DNA from: G942493375 sp942493375
GTDB taxonomy: Bacteria; Armatimonadota; UBA5829
Length of the DNA stretch: 64,000 nucleotides
Assembly (NCBI GenBank): GCA_942493375.1
Contig: OW818698.1
Span: 7,998,001 to 8,062,000, forward strand
Direction: 5' to 3'
The notes under the pieces are model-generated. The model made no database searches and had not been told where the DNA came from. It saw nothing but the letters and a program-made list of their open reading frames with translations. Shown one piece after another: positions 51,170 through 58,944 of the stretch; position 1 is the stretch's first letter, and each line of letters begins with the position of its first letter. The translations under genes and the position numbers were made by a program.

Positions 51170-52840
51170 TTGTGTAAACTCGTTCGCTTAATATGCATAG
51201 TCGCTTGTCTGCTGACAGTTATCCTGTCGCCTGCATTTTCGTTTGGGCCGTCCTGGGTAGAGGTGGATATATCACCTCACAAAGACGGAAAAGCCACATT
51301 CGTCTATAAAATCAGATACACTAATCTGCAGAATACATTACATGGGTTCTACTTCGGTGGATTCGGTGGAATGACCCCGCACTTCAGTTACGATAAATCC
51401 CAGGCACTGACAGGCTCCGGACGCCGGTATGGATTGTCAATAGAACCCTATGCAGGCGATAAATTCGATATTGTTCTGGCAAATGGAGCAGCCGTATCAT
51501 CCGGAGATATCACATATATAGTCCTTTTTGCAGGTGACCTCAAAGGCAGCGGGATGCTGGGACTCACATATAATAAAGAGTTCGGCAGACTTGTATATCT
51601 TGACTGGGCTCCATGTCAATGGGACACGGCACTTGAGCATTACACGATCTATCTGCACTATCCGATCCTTGTACCTGATAAAAACGTTGACCAGAAGCTG
51701 CTGACGAAATACGGTTTCCGAACCGAGAAATTCGTCAATGCGGACTACCTGATCAGTTACTATGGTCAGGAAGACAATGGCAAATACTGGCTGACAGTCC
51801 GCTTCCATAAGAACAACATTCCTGCCTACGGCAAAATGCCGATCAAGTGCTATATCAATGCCGACAACTTCACAATCACCAAACCTCAAGCTCAACCTCA
51901 ACCCAAACAGGGACTTAATGAACCATTAATCAATCCACCTGCATTGCCTGAGCCTCAAGGTTCACCATTTGGTGCAGAGCAGCCATTTACAAACCAAAGC
52001 CCTCAACCACCTGTAAACGCCGCAGGACGAGTGGCAACCGGATACATATTTCTCATCATTCTAGTCTTCATTGCAATCTATATAGCCCGTAAAAAAGCTG
52101 CCGGCAACACCATGGCTCAGACTCAGCTGGACCAGGTTAGCTGGGAGAAAGGCGATTGGACCCCTCCGAAGATAAAGGTCTCCAGCTTCAGACAAGCAGG
52201 AAAAATTGCAGACCTTACAATAGTTGAAGCAGCCCTGTTACTTGAGATTCCTTTAGCTAAAATAGTTGGCGCTATGATCGCCCATCTTGAACACATCGGA
52301 ATGGTCAAAGTTGTCTCCCTTGATCCCATCCGGCTCGAAAGGCTGTATCCGGCAGGAGTAGCACCTACCGAAATGTATGAGAGCATTCTGTTCAATGCAA
52401 TCAAACCCGATGGCAGCCTGTTCGATGCTGACATCAAGAACATCTTCGAAGAAATGACCGATAAAATCCAGGCAAAGGCCTGGGACTGCGACTTGGATGC
52501 TACAAAAGCGCATTACCGTAAGATGATCCAGGAGCAGTTTGAAAGAGTTAAAAACGGTGAAGATATAGACCAGGGTGGTTATATTAGATTCTATGCATAC
52601 AGTCTATACTCAGATACCGGTAGAGCTGTAGATATCAGCCACAGCTACCAGACAACCACGCTGCAGAACATGAGCTATGCATCGTTCATACACTCAGATG
52701 CCTGCCATTCTGCGTGCTATGTGCATACCGCTTGTCATGATGCCTGCCATTCAGCTTGCCACTCGGCGTGCCATTCTGCATGTCACTCAGCTTGCCATTC
52801 AGCTTGCCACTCAGCCTGTGTCAGCGGAGGTTCACACTGA
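51170..52840 (+). CDS. DUF2207-like membrane protein with C-terminal Cys-His-Ser-Ala repeat tail
   Basis: This 556-residue protein has a signal peptide (about 1-24) and an outer beta-rich domain (about 25-240). A Pro/Gln linker (about 238-285), one membrane segment (about 289-306: GYIFLIILVFIAIYIA) and an inner helical domain (about 320-465) follow. The order resembles DUF2207 proteins. The last 45 residues hold ten cysteines: C512, C516, C522, C526, C530, C534, C538, C542, C546, C550. From C526 the pattern Cys-His-Ser-Ala repeats six times without a change. With the N-terminus out, this tail should be in the cytoplasm, where radical SAM enzymes work. The stop overlaps the start of the radical SAM gene by one base. 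The start is TTG 51170; the site upstream is weak, so it may depend on coupling. Confidence 0.85.
   Translation: MCKLVRLICIVACLLTVILSPAFSFGPSWVEVDISPHKDGKATFVYKIRYTNLQNTLHGFYFGGFGGMTPHFSYDKSQALTGSGRRYGLSIEPYAGDKFDIVLANGAAVSSGDITYIVLFAGDLKGSGMLGLTYNKEFGRLVYLDWAPCQWDTALEHYTIYLHYPILVPDKNVDQKLLTKYGFRTEKFVNADYLISYYGQEDNGKYWLTVRFHKNNIPAYGKMPIKCYINADNFTITKPQAQPQPKQGLNEPLINPPALPEPQGSPFGAEQPFTNQSPQPPVNAAGRVATGYIFLIILVFIAIYIARKKAAGNTMAQTQLDQVSWEKGDWTPPKIKVSSFRQAGKIADLTIVEAALLLEIPLAKIVGAMIAHLEHIGMVKVVSLDPIRLERLYPAGVAPTEMYESILFNAIKPDGSLFDADIKNIFEEMTDKIQAKAWDCDLDATKAHYRKMIQEQFERVKNGEDIDQGGYIRFYAYSLYSDTGRAVDISHSYQTTTLQNMSYASFIHSDACHSACYVHTACHDACHSACHSACHSACHSACHSACHSACVSGGSH
52703..52819 (+). repeat. Coding repeat encoding the Cys-His-Ser-Ala tail
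   Basis: Ten Cys codons from 52703 to 52819. The regular part (52745-52819) encodes six CHSA units of 12 bases and a closing Cys. The codons vary: Ser TCA, TCG, TCT; Ala GCT, GCG, GCA, GCC; His CAT, CAC; Cys TGC, TGT. So the DNA is not a perfect repeat, but the peptide is. Confidence 0.95.
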
Positions 52841-54150
52841 TGAAACCTGACATCAGCTGGATAGATGAGTTCGCGCAGAGCATAAAACCGCACGTATTCG
52901 TCCGGGAGCGGGATAGTCTGCTTATCCTTCTCCCCAACCAGGCATACAAACTCAACCCAAGCGGTATCCATCTGCTTAAGCACGTTCTAGATGGCACTCC
53001 TATATACACCGTAATGGACACATGGGCAGATGATGAGCGGGCGTTGGAGGATGTGCATGAGTTCTTCTGCGATGTGCGTGCTCTGGTTATGGGCTGCCTG
53101 GGTGATGGACAGGGACGCCGCGCAGTTGAAACCGGGACATTCTCAAGACCTCACAACACATATCCTGTTCTCTCCGAAATAGCCATTACCTACCGTTGCA
53201 ACCTAAAGTGCCGTTTCTGCTATGCTGGATGCAACTGCACCCGCAAGCCCAACAAGCAGGAAATGACTACAGCCCAGGCAAAGCAGGTCCTGGATAAGAT
53301 CCGGTACGAAGCCGAAGTCCCGAGTGTCAGTTGGACTGGAGGGGAACCGCTCCTCAGAGATGATCTCCCGGAGCTGACCAGCTATGCCGTATCAATAGGC
53401 ATGCGCGTCAACCTGATCACCAATGGCACACTGGTCACCAAAGACCTGGCAAACCGGCTTAAAGACAGTGGACTCCGAAGTGCGCAGGTCAGTCTGGAAG
53501 CTCCAAATGCCGAAGTGCATGATGCATTGACTACAGTTAACGGCTCATTCGAATCCACGCTAAATGGAATTCGAATCCTGCAGGACACCGGCCTCCACGT
53601 GCATACAAACACAACCTTGAACTCCGAGAACCTCGCATGTGCAGCCGACATGCCACAGCTGGCCAAAGACCTCGGTATCGATCGGCTCTCAATGAACATG
53701 GCTATCCCATGCGGCAGTGCCAACTCTGGCGGAGTCACTATCAAGTATACGGATGTTATCAGCACCGTGGAGGATGTCCGCAAAGTGTCCCGCCAGATCG
53801 GGGTCCAGTTCATGTGGTACTCCCCTACCCCCTATTGCATCTACAATCCAATCGCTGCAGGGCTGGGCGGAAAATCATGCGCAGCCTGCGATGGCCTTCT
53901 CTCGGTGACTCCAAATGGTGATGTCATCCCGTGTTCCAGCCTGGACCAACCTGTAGGCAACCTGCTGCGTTCATCATTTGAAAAAGTCTGGAGTTCAAAA
54001 AAAGCTGTCTACTGGCGGGAAAAGCGTTATGCAAAGCCGATGTGCACAAACTGCGAGAGCTTTGATTTATGCTCCGGAGCCTGCCCTATATACCTCGATG
54101 CAATGGGCCACGGGGAGATTGAAGAAGCAAGGAGGCCGGCAGCGGTATGA
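52840..54150 (+). CDS. Radical SAM/SPASM enzyme with N-terminal PqqD/RRE-like domain
   Basis: This 436-residue protein has three parts. Residues 15-85 (VFVRERDSLLILLPNQAYKL, then NPSGIHLLKHVLDG) read like PqqD, the peptide-binding RRE of RiPP enzymes. The radical SAM core follows, with C120-x3-C124-x2-C127 (CNLKCRFC), WTGGEPLLRDD (166-175) and ITNGTLV (193-199). The SPASM region holds C347, C350, C365 (after TPNGDVIP), C402, C405, C411 and C415 (CTNCESFDLCSGAC), suited to two auxiliary Fe-S clusters. Such enzymes make thioether or carbon-carbon links in peptides. The start ATG 52840 overlaps the stop of the CHSA gene, with GGAGG 9 nt upstream inside that gene. I infer the CHSA tail is its substrate. 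Confidence 0.93.
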   Translation: MKPDISWIDEFAQSIKPHVFVRERDSLLILLPNQAYKLNPSGIHLLKHVLDGTPIYTVMDTWADDERALEDVHEFFCDVRALVMGCLGDGQGRRAVETGTFSRPHNTYPVLSEIAITYRCNLKCRFCYAGCNCTRKPNKQEMTTAQAKQVLDKIRYEAEVPSVSWTGGEPLLRDDLPELTSYAVSIGMRVNLITNGTLVTKDLANRLKDSGLRSAQVSLEAPNAEVHDALTTVNGSFESTLNGIRILQDTGLHVHTNTTLNSENLACAADMPQLAKDLGIDRLSMNMAIPCGSANSGGVTIKYTDVISTVEDVRKVSRQIGVQFMWYSPTPYCIYNPIAAGLGGKSCAACDGLLSVTPNGDVIPCSSLDQPVGNLLRSSFEKVWSSKKAVYWREKRYAKPMCTNCESFDLCSGACPIYLDAMGHGEIEEARRPAAV

Positions 54151-55181
54151 ACGATTCTGACAAGCAATTCGCGATAGCTCCGAACATGCCCCTGAATACG
54201 CGCTACGGACTGATTATAGTGCTGGCAATAGTCGGGTTCACCCTGCAGATGCTGGTCAATATGATCCTGGGGCTCCTGTTCCTGATCCCGGTGATGCTAC
54301 TCTGTTTATCCAAAGGCCTGGACAACAGACCAAATCTGCAGGGCAGTGCCGAATGGAAAACAGCCACAATAGATGAGTTCAAGAAAATAGTGGACCTGTT
54401 TAATGCTGCAGACAACTTCAAACAGCGCTCAGGTGCATTCTCACTCTCTTCATCCAAAGGCTGCGGAGGATGCTTCCTGTTCTGCGTTTTCGTTGGATTT
54501 GGAGCGATGATACTATCTGCCGTTGCCCCGGCCGTTACTGAATCAGATGCTTTTGCCCCGATAGCCCGTGGAGGTGCACTTTCTGTTCTATTTGTATTGG
54601 ATGCACTCGCCCTTGTAGCCCCGCTATGGCTCTTCGGTTCCATTAAAACCTGGGAACCTCCTGAACTGCGCAAGAGGATGGCACAACTGGACTTCATCTA
54701 CGAACAGTCCAAAAAAGGCCCGGACCTGGACTTCATCCCGAATCTTCTTATCAGTAAGTCAAATAAAGGTGATGTCCCCATAGAATGTAAGCTGACAGCC
54801 AACATCAAAGACGCCCCCGAGGGATTCCTGGGCATCCAGATACAAACATCCCTGAACAACGTCCAGGGCACTAACTACCCCTACACCTACTGCGTCCTGG
54901 TAGCCAAACCCGAGTTCGGTATGCTGGCAAAAGCAAAGAGATTAGTAGAAACACCTCCGAGAGGTGGATTCAACACCGGCCTTCTGGCAACAGATAACGA
55001 AAAAAAGGAATCCAAATTCGCCAGATACTATGACGCTCTTATTGAACTCAAAAAAGAAAATGAAGTAGAAATAGCCGTAGTCCGCCAAAACACCAAAGGC
55101 ACCGGCTACAAAACCTCCCAGGATGAAGCATATCGGGTATTTACAGTAGCCTATGATTTAGCGAAGAAGGTGCTGGGATAG
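54147..55181 (+). CDS. Four-helix membrane protein of unknown function in the CHSA operon
   Basis: This 344-residue protein overlaps the radical SAM stop by 4 bases (ATGA), so it is coupled. It has two close membrane helices (about 20-54), a soluble stretch (55-105), a Cys-rich turn CGGCFLFC (106-113) that leads into a third helix (about 108-131), a fourth helix (about 143-165) and a long cytoplasmic C-terminal domain (about 166-344) with alternating strands and helices. I recognise no family. Its position suggests it works with the CHSA protein in the membrane, for example as a partner or exporter. No ATPase or protease motif is seen. Confidence 0.8.
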   Translation: MNDSDKQFAIAPNMPLNTRYGLIIVLAIVGFTLQMLVNMILGLLFLIPVMLLCLSKGLDNRPNLQGSAEWKTATIDEFKKIVDLFNAADNFKQRSGAFSLSSSKGCGGCFLFCVFVGFGAMILSAVAPAVTESDAFAPIARGGALSVLFVLDALALVAPLWLFGSIKTWEPPELRKRMAQLDFIYEQSKKGPDLDFIPNLLISKSNKGDVPIECKLTANIKDAPEGFLGIQIQTSLNNVQGTNYPYTYCVLVAKPEFGMLAKAKRLVETPPRGGFNTGLLATDNEKKESKFARYYDALIELKKENEVEIAVVRQNTKGTGYKTSQDEAYRVFTVAYDLAKKVLG

Positions 55182-55227
55182 CGCAACCGAGTATGCAGCA
55201 AACTTCAACATAACGGATTACCAATGC

Positions 55228-55300
55228 ATCGGTATCAGAGCGAAGGGGAGAACATACAATCAGTTCTGAACATACTGATACCCCCCGAAGCGCCGATGCC
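55228..55300. repeat. Palindromic element after the CHSA operon
   Basis: GCATCGGTATCAG near 55228 is matched by CTGATA (about 55276) and CCGATGC (about 55294) on the other side, separated by a bulge. It may fold into a large hairpin. It lies 46 bases after the operon's last stop and could help termination. Confidence 0.45.
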
Positions 55301-55537
55301 GATGCTGGAGCTCCCGGATATACGGTAACTATCAGTCTAATTCCTCCCATAACTCAGAAATACGTGGATCATCCGAAATGAGTGTTTGTCTGAACTCCTG
55401 ACTGGTAACGATGCGCCCAGCCATCTTGCCCAGTTTGAATGACGCGCCTGGATCGTGCCATTCTTTAATCCCATATACCATCTGTACCTTATTGCGAAAT
55501 ATTAGTGCGCGATAGAGTAGTTTGTAAGAAATTTCGT

Positions 55538-55546
55538 ATTCTGAAT
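55538..55546. repeat. Left target duplication of the IS4-family element
   Basis: ATTCTGAAT directly abuts the left inverted repeat; the identical sequence at 56948-56956 abuts the right one. A 9-bp duplication is within the range of IS4-type elements. Confidence 0.88.
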
Positions 55547-56947
55547 CATACCTGTCCAAAATAATTTTCTGTTAGCCAATTGAGGCAGAGTCTCCTGTTA
55601 TGTTATGGTGTATTGACCAAAACGCACCCGCACAAAGGAGTCTCTGCCATGATGTTAAATACGAGTCTTTTCGCCCAAATCCTTCAAGTTATTCCCAAAG
55701 GTAAGTTTGCACGCATTGTTAGTGAGTGCAAAGCTGAGCGTGGTAGCAAGGGCTTTACATGCTGGGACCAGTTGGTTTCTATGCTATTTTGTCAGTTTGC
55801 TCAGTCGAAAAGTCTACGTGAGATCAGTGATGGATTAGCTGTAACCTGTGGTAAACTCGTCCATTTGGGATTGAAAAGTGCCCCACCCAAGAGCACTTTG
55901 TCCTACGCCAACGCTCATCGAACCTGTGAGGTCTATTCAAAGCTGTTCAATGAGATGCTCAATTTTTGCAAAGCCTGCAGGCCTGGTAAGAAATCTAAGT
56001 TTCGCTTCAAGAACCCGATACTATCGATGGATTCAACAACCATCGCATTGTGCCTGACACTGTTCCCATGGGCAGAATTCAGGCAGACGAAGGGAGCCAT
56101 CAAATTACATATGGTCCTTGACCACGATGGATATATCCCTACATTTGCTATCATCTCCGATGGTAAAGTCCACGACATCCACGCTGCAAGGCTCGTAACA
56201 TTCCCAAAGGGAAGTATAATAGCCTGTGATCGCGGCTACTGTGACTACGAACTCTTCCACAAATGGACAAGCGAAGGTGTCTACTTCGTTACCAGACAAA
56301 AAGTAAATGCCGCATACAAAGTGATCGAAAATCGAACGATACCGAAGAACTCCAATGTGCTATTGGATCAGATCATCCAATATACAGGCTCAATATCCAA
56401 ACGCCACTGCCCCGACAATATACGGCGCATTGTGCTTTGGGACGAAACGAATAAGAAAGAAGTTGTTCTTCTTACCAATCACCTCACTTTTGGAGCGACG
56501 ACTATCGCTAAAATATATCGAGATAGATGGGAAATAGAACTGTTCTTCAAGACTCTTAAACAGCACCTTAAGATCAAGACGTTCGTGGGAACTACTCCTA
56601 ATGCACTCGCAATTCAGATTTGGACAGCACTTATTGCTATCTTGCTTCTGAAGTTTTTGCAGTTCAAGTCCAAGTGTATACTGACACCTTGCAGACTGAT
56701 TGCACTTCTACGATTGAATCTGTTCACATATCGTGATCTCTGGAAATGGCTAAGTGATCCTTTTGCTGTTCCGCCACTTGAGCCTGTCCAACAGCTTGAA
56801 CTCACGTTTTAGACAGCACATCTGACTCAATCTTAAAATGAACAATCACAGGGGGGACCTCATATCAGAAATGCAACAAAACATCGACTAACTGAGTGTG
56901 AAAACCTATACTAAATAGGCTTGATAGAATTATTTTGGACAGCAATG
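55547..56947 (+). mobile_element. IS4-family insertion sequence with 9-bp target duplication
   Basis: The 1401-bp element has inverted ends: CATACCTGTCCAAAATAATT at the left and the complement of AATTATTTTGGACAGCAATG at the right, 18 of 20 matching. An inner weaker pair, ATTGAGGCAGA (55579-55589) and TCTGACTCAAT (56821-56831), may also be recognised. Direct duplications ATTCTGAAT flank it. The transposase frame is intact. The insertion split the minus-strand gene described above. Confidence 0.92.
55649..56812 (+). CDS. IS4-family transposase
   Basis: This 387-residue protein has an N-terminal DUF4372-type domain (LFAQILQVIPKGKFARIVSE, WDQLVSMLFCQFAQSKSLREI) and a DDE domain: SMDSTTIALCL gives the first Asp, IIACDRGYCDYELF the second, and YRDRWEIELFFKTLKQHLKI the Y-(2)-R-(3)-E-(6)-K signature of IS4 elements with the catalytic Glu. 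ATG 55649 follows AAGGAG by 8 nt. The frame is intact, so the element may still move. It faces the opposite way from the gene it interrupts. Confidence 0.95.
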   Translation: MMLNTSLFAQILQVIPKGKFARIVSECKAERGSKGFTCWDQLVSMLFCQFAQSKSLREISDGLAVTCGKLVHLGLKSAPPKSTLSYANAHRTCEVYSKLFNEMLNFCKACRPGKKSKFRFKNPILSMDSTTIALCLTLFPWAEFRQTKGAIKLHMVLDHDGYIPTFAIISDGKVHDIHAARLVTFPKGSIIACDRGYCDYELFHKWTSEGVYFVTRQKVNAAYKVIENRTIPKNSNVLLDQIIQYTGSISKRHCPDNIRRIVLWDETNKKEVVLLTNHLTFGATTIAKIYRDRWEIELFFKTLKQHLKIKTFVGTTPNALAIQIWTALIAILLLKFLQFKSKCILTPCRLIALLRLNLFTYRDLWKWLSDPFAVPPLEPVQQLELTF

Positions 56948-56956
56948 ATTCTGAAT
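56948..56956. repeat. Right target duplication of the IS4-family element
   Basis: ATTCTGAAT, identical to 55538-55546. On the minus strand it encodes the Ser-Glu at the junction of the split gene. Confidence 0.88.
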
Positions 56957-57408
56957 AAAGAGCAAATTCCCAAGTTTGGTTTTTCAGATGGATGGGCACT
57001 GCTTCTGGACAAATACTTATAATAGACTTCGTATATTCCGGCTCTGGCTCTTCATTTACTCGCTGCGGTTGGGGTGGTTTGTTATCATACCGTTCCAACT
57101 CGGCAATGATTTCATTAGCTTTTAATCGATCTGACTCACGAACATAGATCAGAAATATAGCATAACTATCATTAGGGGCAGGTTGAACAGCATATTCTAT
57201 TCGTTGATGAGCGTACTCCTGATCGAGTAAGTATATTTTCTCAGACGGATTCAATCCCCAGGCACCACGATACTCAAGGACTGCCACATTTACCCCCAGC
57301 AGTTCATTGCTCTCAACAGAATGACTAGCCCGTGATCTCCATACTGGTTCTTTATATTTTCTAGCCCCACCTGGACGACCAGGAAATCTACGATTCCCTT
57401 TACCTTTA

Positions 57409-58281
57409 CTATATTCTGATGTACCCACTAGAACCTGCCTTCACATCCAAATTGTTCTGAATACCCCAGCGATTATCATATGGTCCTGAATATGGTCTGG
57501 ATGGATCCAGGATTCGGTATCCGGCTGTAGGTATCTTCATTAATGGGACCAAAACATCACTACTCACCCCCACTTGCTCCAGAGACCACCCGAGTCTCTT
57601 TATCACTGAGCCTTTTGCGTAGCGAACAGCATAGTTAATCAGTCTATTCACATCAATATCCATTACATATTCCTGTAAAACAGCTAAAGCTTCACCTATA
57701 CCACCAAATAGCCTGGGTTGCGCGAACAAATCAAGCAGTGTTCTTTCAGGATCGGTAATGGCAACCTTAAAAGTCTGATCTATCCATACTTCTTCAATAC
57801 CAAAGAAATACTCCGACTTTATGGTTATATATTCATATCGGACAGCACCAATTTCCCAGTAATGTCGTCCTTGTTGCTTGATTCCAGATGTCCGCCGCAT
57901 GCTGGGAGTTACTACCTTGCTGGGTGTAGATGCCATGACAATTTGAGGTATTTGATCCGTAAACCCATAATGATTCATTGCAGACCAATGGCTGATTGCT
58001 GAAGGCTGGACCAATTGGGTTGCAATTGCAAATGGATGAACATTCATATCACCAGGCAACGTACCACTCCAGGCATACAGTCCTCTTCTCAGCCTATGGA
58101 TCCAACCAGACTTGTATAGTTGAGACAACATCTCACGGATATAACCGCTGCCAATCCCGATCTGATCTGAAACCCTATTGGCATCCTCTACCGAGAAGAT
58201 GAATCGTCCTTGAGCCGCCATCTCTTTCAAAAAACGGATTCCCTGTGTTTCGCTATATCCATTAATGACCATCTTCATCAC
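57409..58281 (-). CDS. AbiEi-like antitoxin / winged-helix regulator
   Basis: This 290-residue protein has an N-terminal winged-helix region (about 10-75: GSGYIREMLSQLYKSGWIHRLRRGLYAWSG) and a C-terminal domain with ISHWSAMNHYGFTDQIPQIVMAS, VWIDQTFKVAITDPERTLLDLFAQPRLFGGIGEAL and GSVIKRLGWSLEQVGV. These are typical of AbiEi, the antitoxin of type IV toxin-antitoxin systems, which represses its own operon. The gene that overlaps its 3' end by 20 bases is not AbiEii and is broken by an IS. AbiEi-like proteins also occur without a toxin as plain regulators. The start has no strong ribosome site; in-frame ATG codons two and four codons in are alternatives. Confidence 0.82.
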   Translation of the reverse strand: MMKMVINGYSETQGIRFLKEMAAQGRFIFSVEDANRVSDQIGIGSGYIREMLSQLYKSGWIHRLRRGLYAWSGTLPGDMNVHPFAIATQLVQPSAISHWSAMNHYGFTDQIPQIVMASTPSKVVTPSMRRTSGIKQQGRHYWEIGAVRYEYITIKSEYFFGIEEVWIDQTFKVAITDPERTLLDLFAQPRLFGGIGEALAVLQEYVMDIDVNRLINYAVRYAKGSVIKRLGWSLEQVGVSSDVLVPLMKIPTAGYRILDPSRPYSGPYDNRWGIQNNLDVKAGSSGYIRI

Positions 58282-58383
58282 CAGTTCCTGAGCAATACAA
58301 CAACTCTTTCCATATATATTTTACTGCATTATTCAGTCATTAACAATCTTTTCGCAGTATTATTTTAATCGCCAATGAACTTT

Positions 58384-58752
58384 CTAGCAGGAAACCTCGT
58401 CCCGTCTAATCACCAATGCATGCTGGCACCCCGAGTTGTGAAAGGCAGATACCATAGCAATCTCCCCATCATTGCATCCGATCAAAAGCTTAATCTCACT
58501 GTCAGACTTAAAAGCATCCACTGTAACCGCAATCCCCACGAGTTCGCGTTCCGGCATACTGCCCAGCCAGACATCAATCTCATTCCCATCCCCGGACTTA
58601 CTCCCTGCCAAATATCCATAATCCAGAGGATAAACCAAATCCGGCCAGTTCGGGTGACTGCTTCCTTTTGGACGGTCAATGCTTACCTCACATTTGTCCA
58701 TTAACTCATCCAGAGCAGCCCAGAATGGAGAGTTCATGTTTGCATCATTCAT
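58384..58752 (-). CDS. Small inorganic pyrophosphatase-like protein
   Basis: This 122-residue protein matches the core of soluble family I pyrophosphatases: VSIDRPKGSSHPNW, YPLDYGYLAGSKSGDGNEIDVWLG, and VTVDAFKSDSEIKLLIGC. Normal family I enzymes are about 170 residues and have D-x-D-P-x-D in the metal site. Here the block reads D-G-N-E-I-D, so the middle Asp is Asn. That suggests a different substrate or low pyrophosphatase activity. ATG 58752 has GAGG 6 nt upstream. It stands alone between the AbiEi-like gene and the sigma fusion. Confidence 0.8.
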   Translation of the reverse strand: MNDANMNSPFWAALDELMDKCEVSIDRPKGSSHPNWPDLVYPLDYGYLAGSKSGDGNEIDVWLGSMPERELVGIAVTVDAFKSDSEIKLLIGCNDGEIAMVSAFHNSGCQHALVIRRDEVSC

Positions 58753-58819
58753 ATTTATCCTCATCCTGATGTATAGACACCTTGATACAAACTAAAGGAG
58801 CGCTAATATTGGAAAGCTG

Positions 58820-58918
58820 TTATACACCAAATAATCTCAATAATATAGCATATAAAATAGCCACATCAATATAAACGGGTATAAAATAGTCCAATAACTT
58901 TATACACCCACCTATCCT
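58820..58918 (+). promoter_or_regulatory. Direct repeats upstream of the sigma fusion gene
   Basis: TATAAAATAG occurs at 58851-58860 and 58880-58889, 29 bases apart, and TTATACACC occurs at 58820-58828 and about 58909. They lie in the 180-base gap upstream of the sigma fusion gene and may include its promoter or an activator site. Confidence 0.3.
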
Positions 58919-58944
58919 TTCATCAATCAGAAGCATCTATATCT

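Larger units (their letters stand above)
55332..57428 (-). pseudogene. Gene for a 228-residue unknown protein, split by the IS4-family element
   Basis: The minus-strand frame starting at 57428 runs into the IS at 56948, and a frame in the same register continues on the other side from 55537 to the stop at 55332. Removing the IS and one copy of the 9-bp target duplication (1410 bases, divisible by three) joins them as LYSE-YEISYKLLYRAL and gives an unbroken 228-residue protein. As it stands, the 5' part reads into the IS end and stops at 56865, giving a 187-residue product with an alien tail. The intact protein had a basic, Gly/Arg-rich N-terminus (KGKGNRRFPGRPGGARKYKE) and no family I know. 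It overlaps the AbiEi-like gene by 20 bases, so it was probably its partner. It has none of the motifs of an AbiEii nucleotidyltransferase. Confidence 0.88.

Noticed and set aside
52703..52819. CHSA tail as a His-Xaa-Ser (HxS) system
   Set aside because: The repeat is H-S-A-C, not H-x-S, and the paired HxsB/HxsC radical SAM genes are absent; only one radical SAM gene is present.
52703..52819. CHSA repeats as c-type heme sites (CxxCH)
   Set aside because: The spacing is C-x3-C with His directly after Cys. Some stretches read C-H-S-A-C-H, but C-x2-C-H does not occur, and the tail should be cytoplasmic.
55332..55559. A separate 75-codon gene left of the IS4 element
   Set aside because: Its first seven codons lie in the IS end and target duplication; the rest joins in frame with the gene on the other side once the IS is removed.
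56865..56947. The last 27 codons of the 187-residue frame as a real C-terminus
   Set aside because: They are read from the right end of the IS (the inverted repeat), so they are an accident of the insertion.
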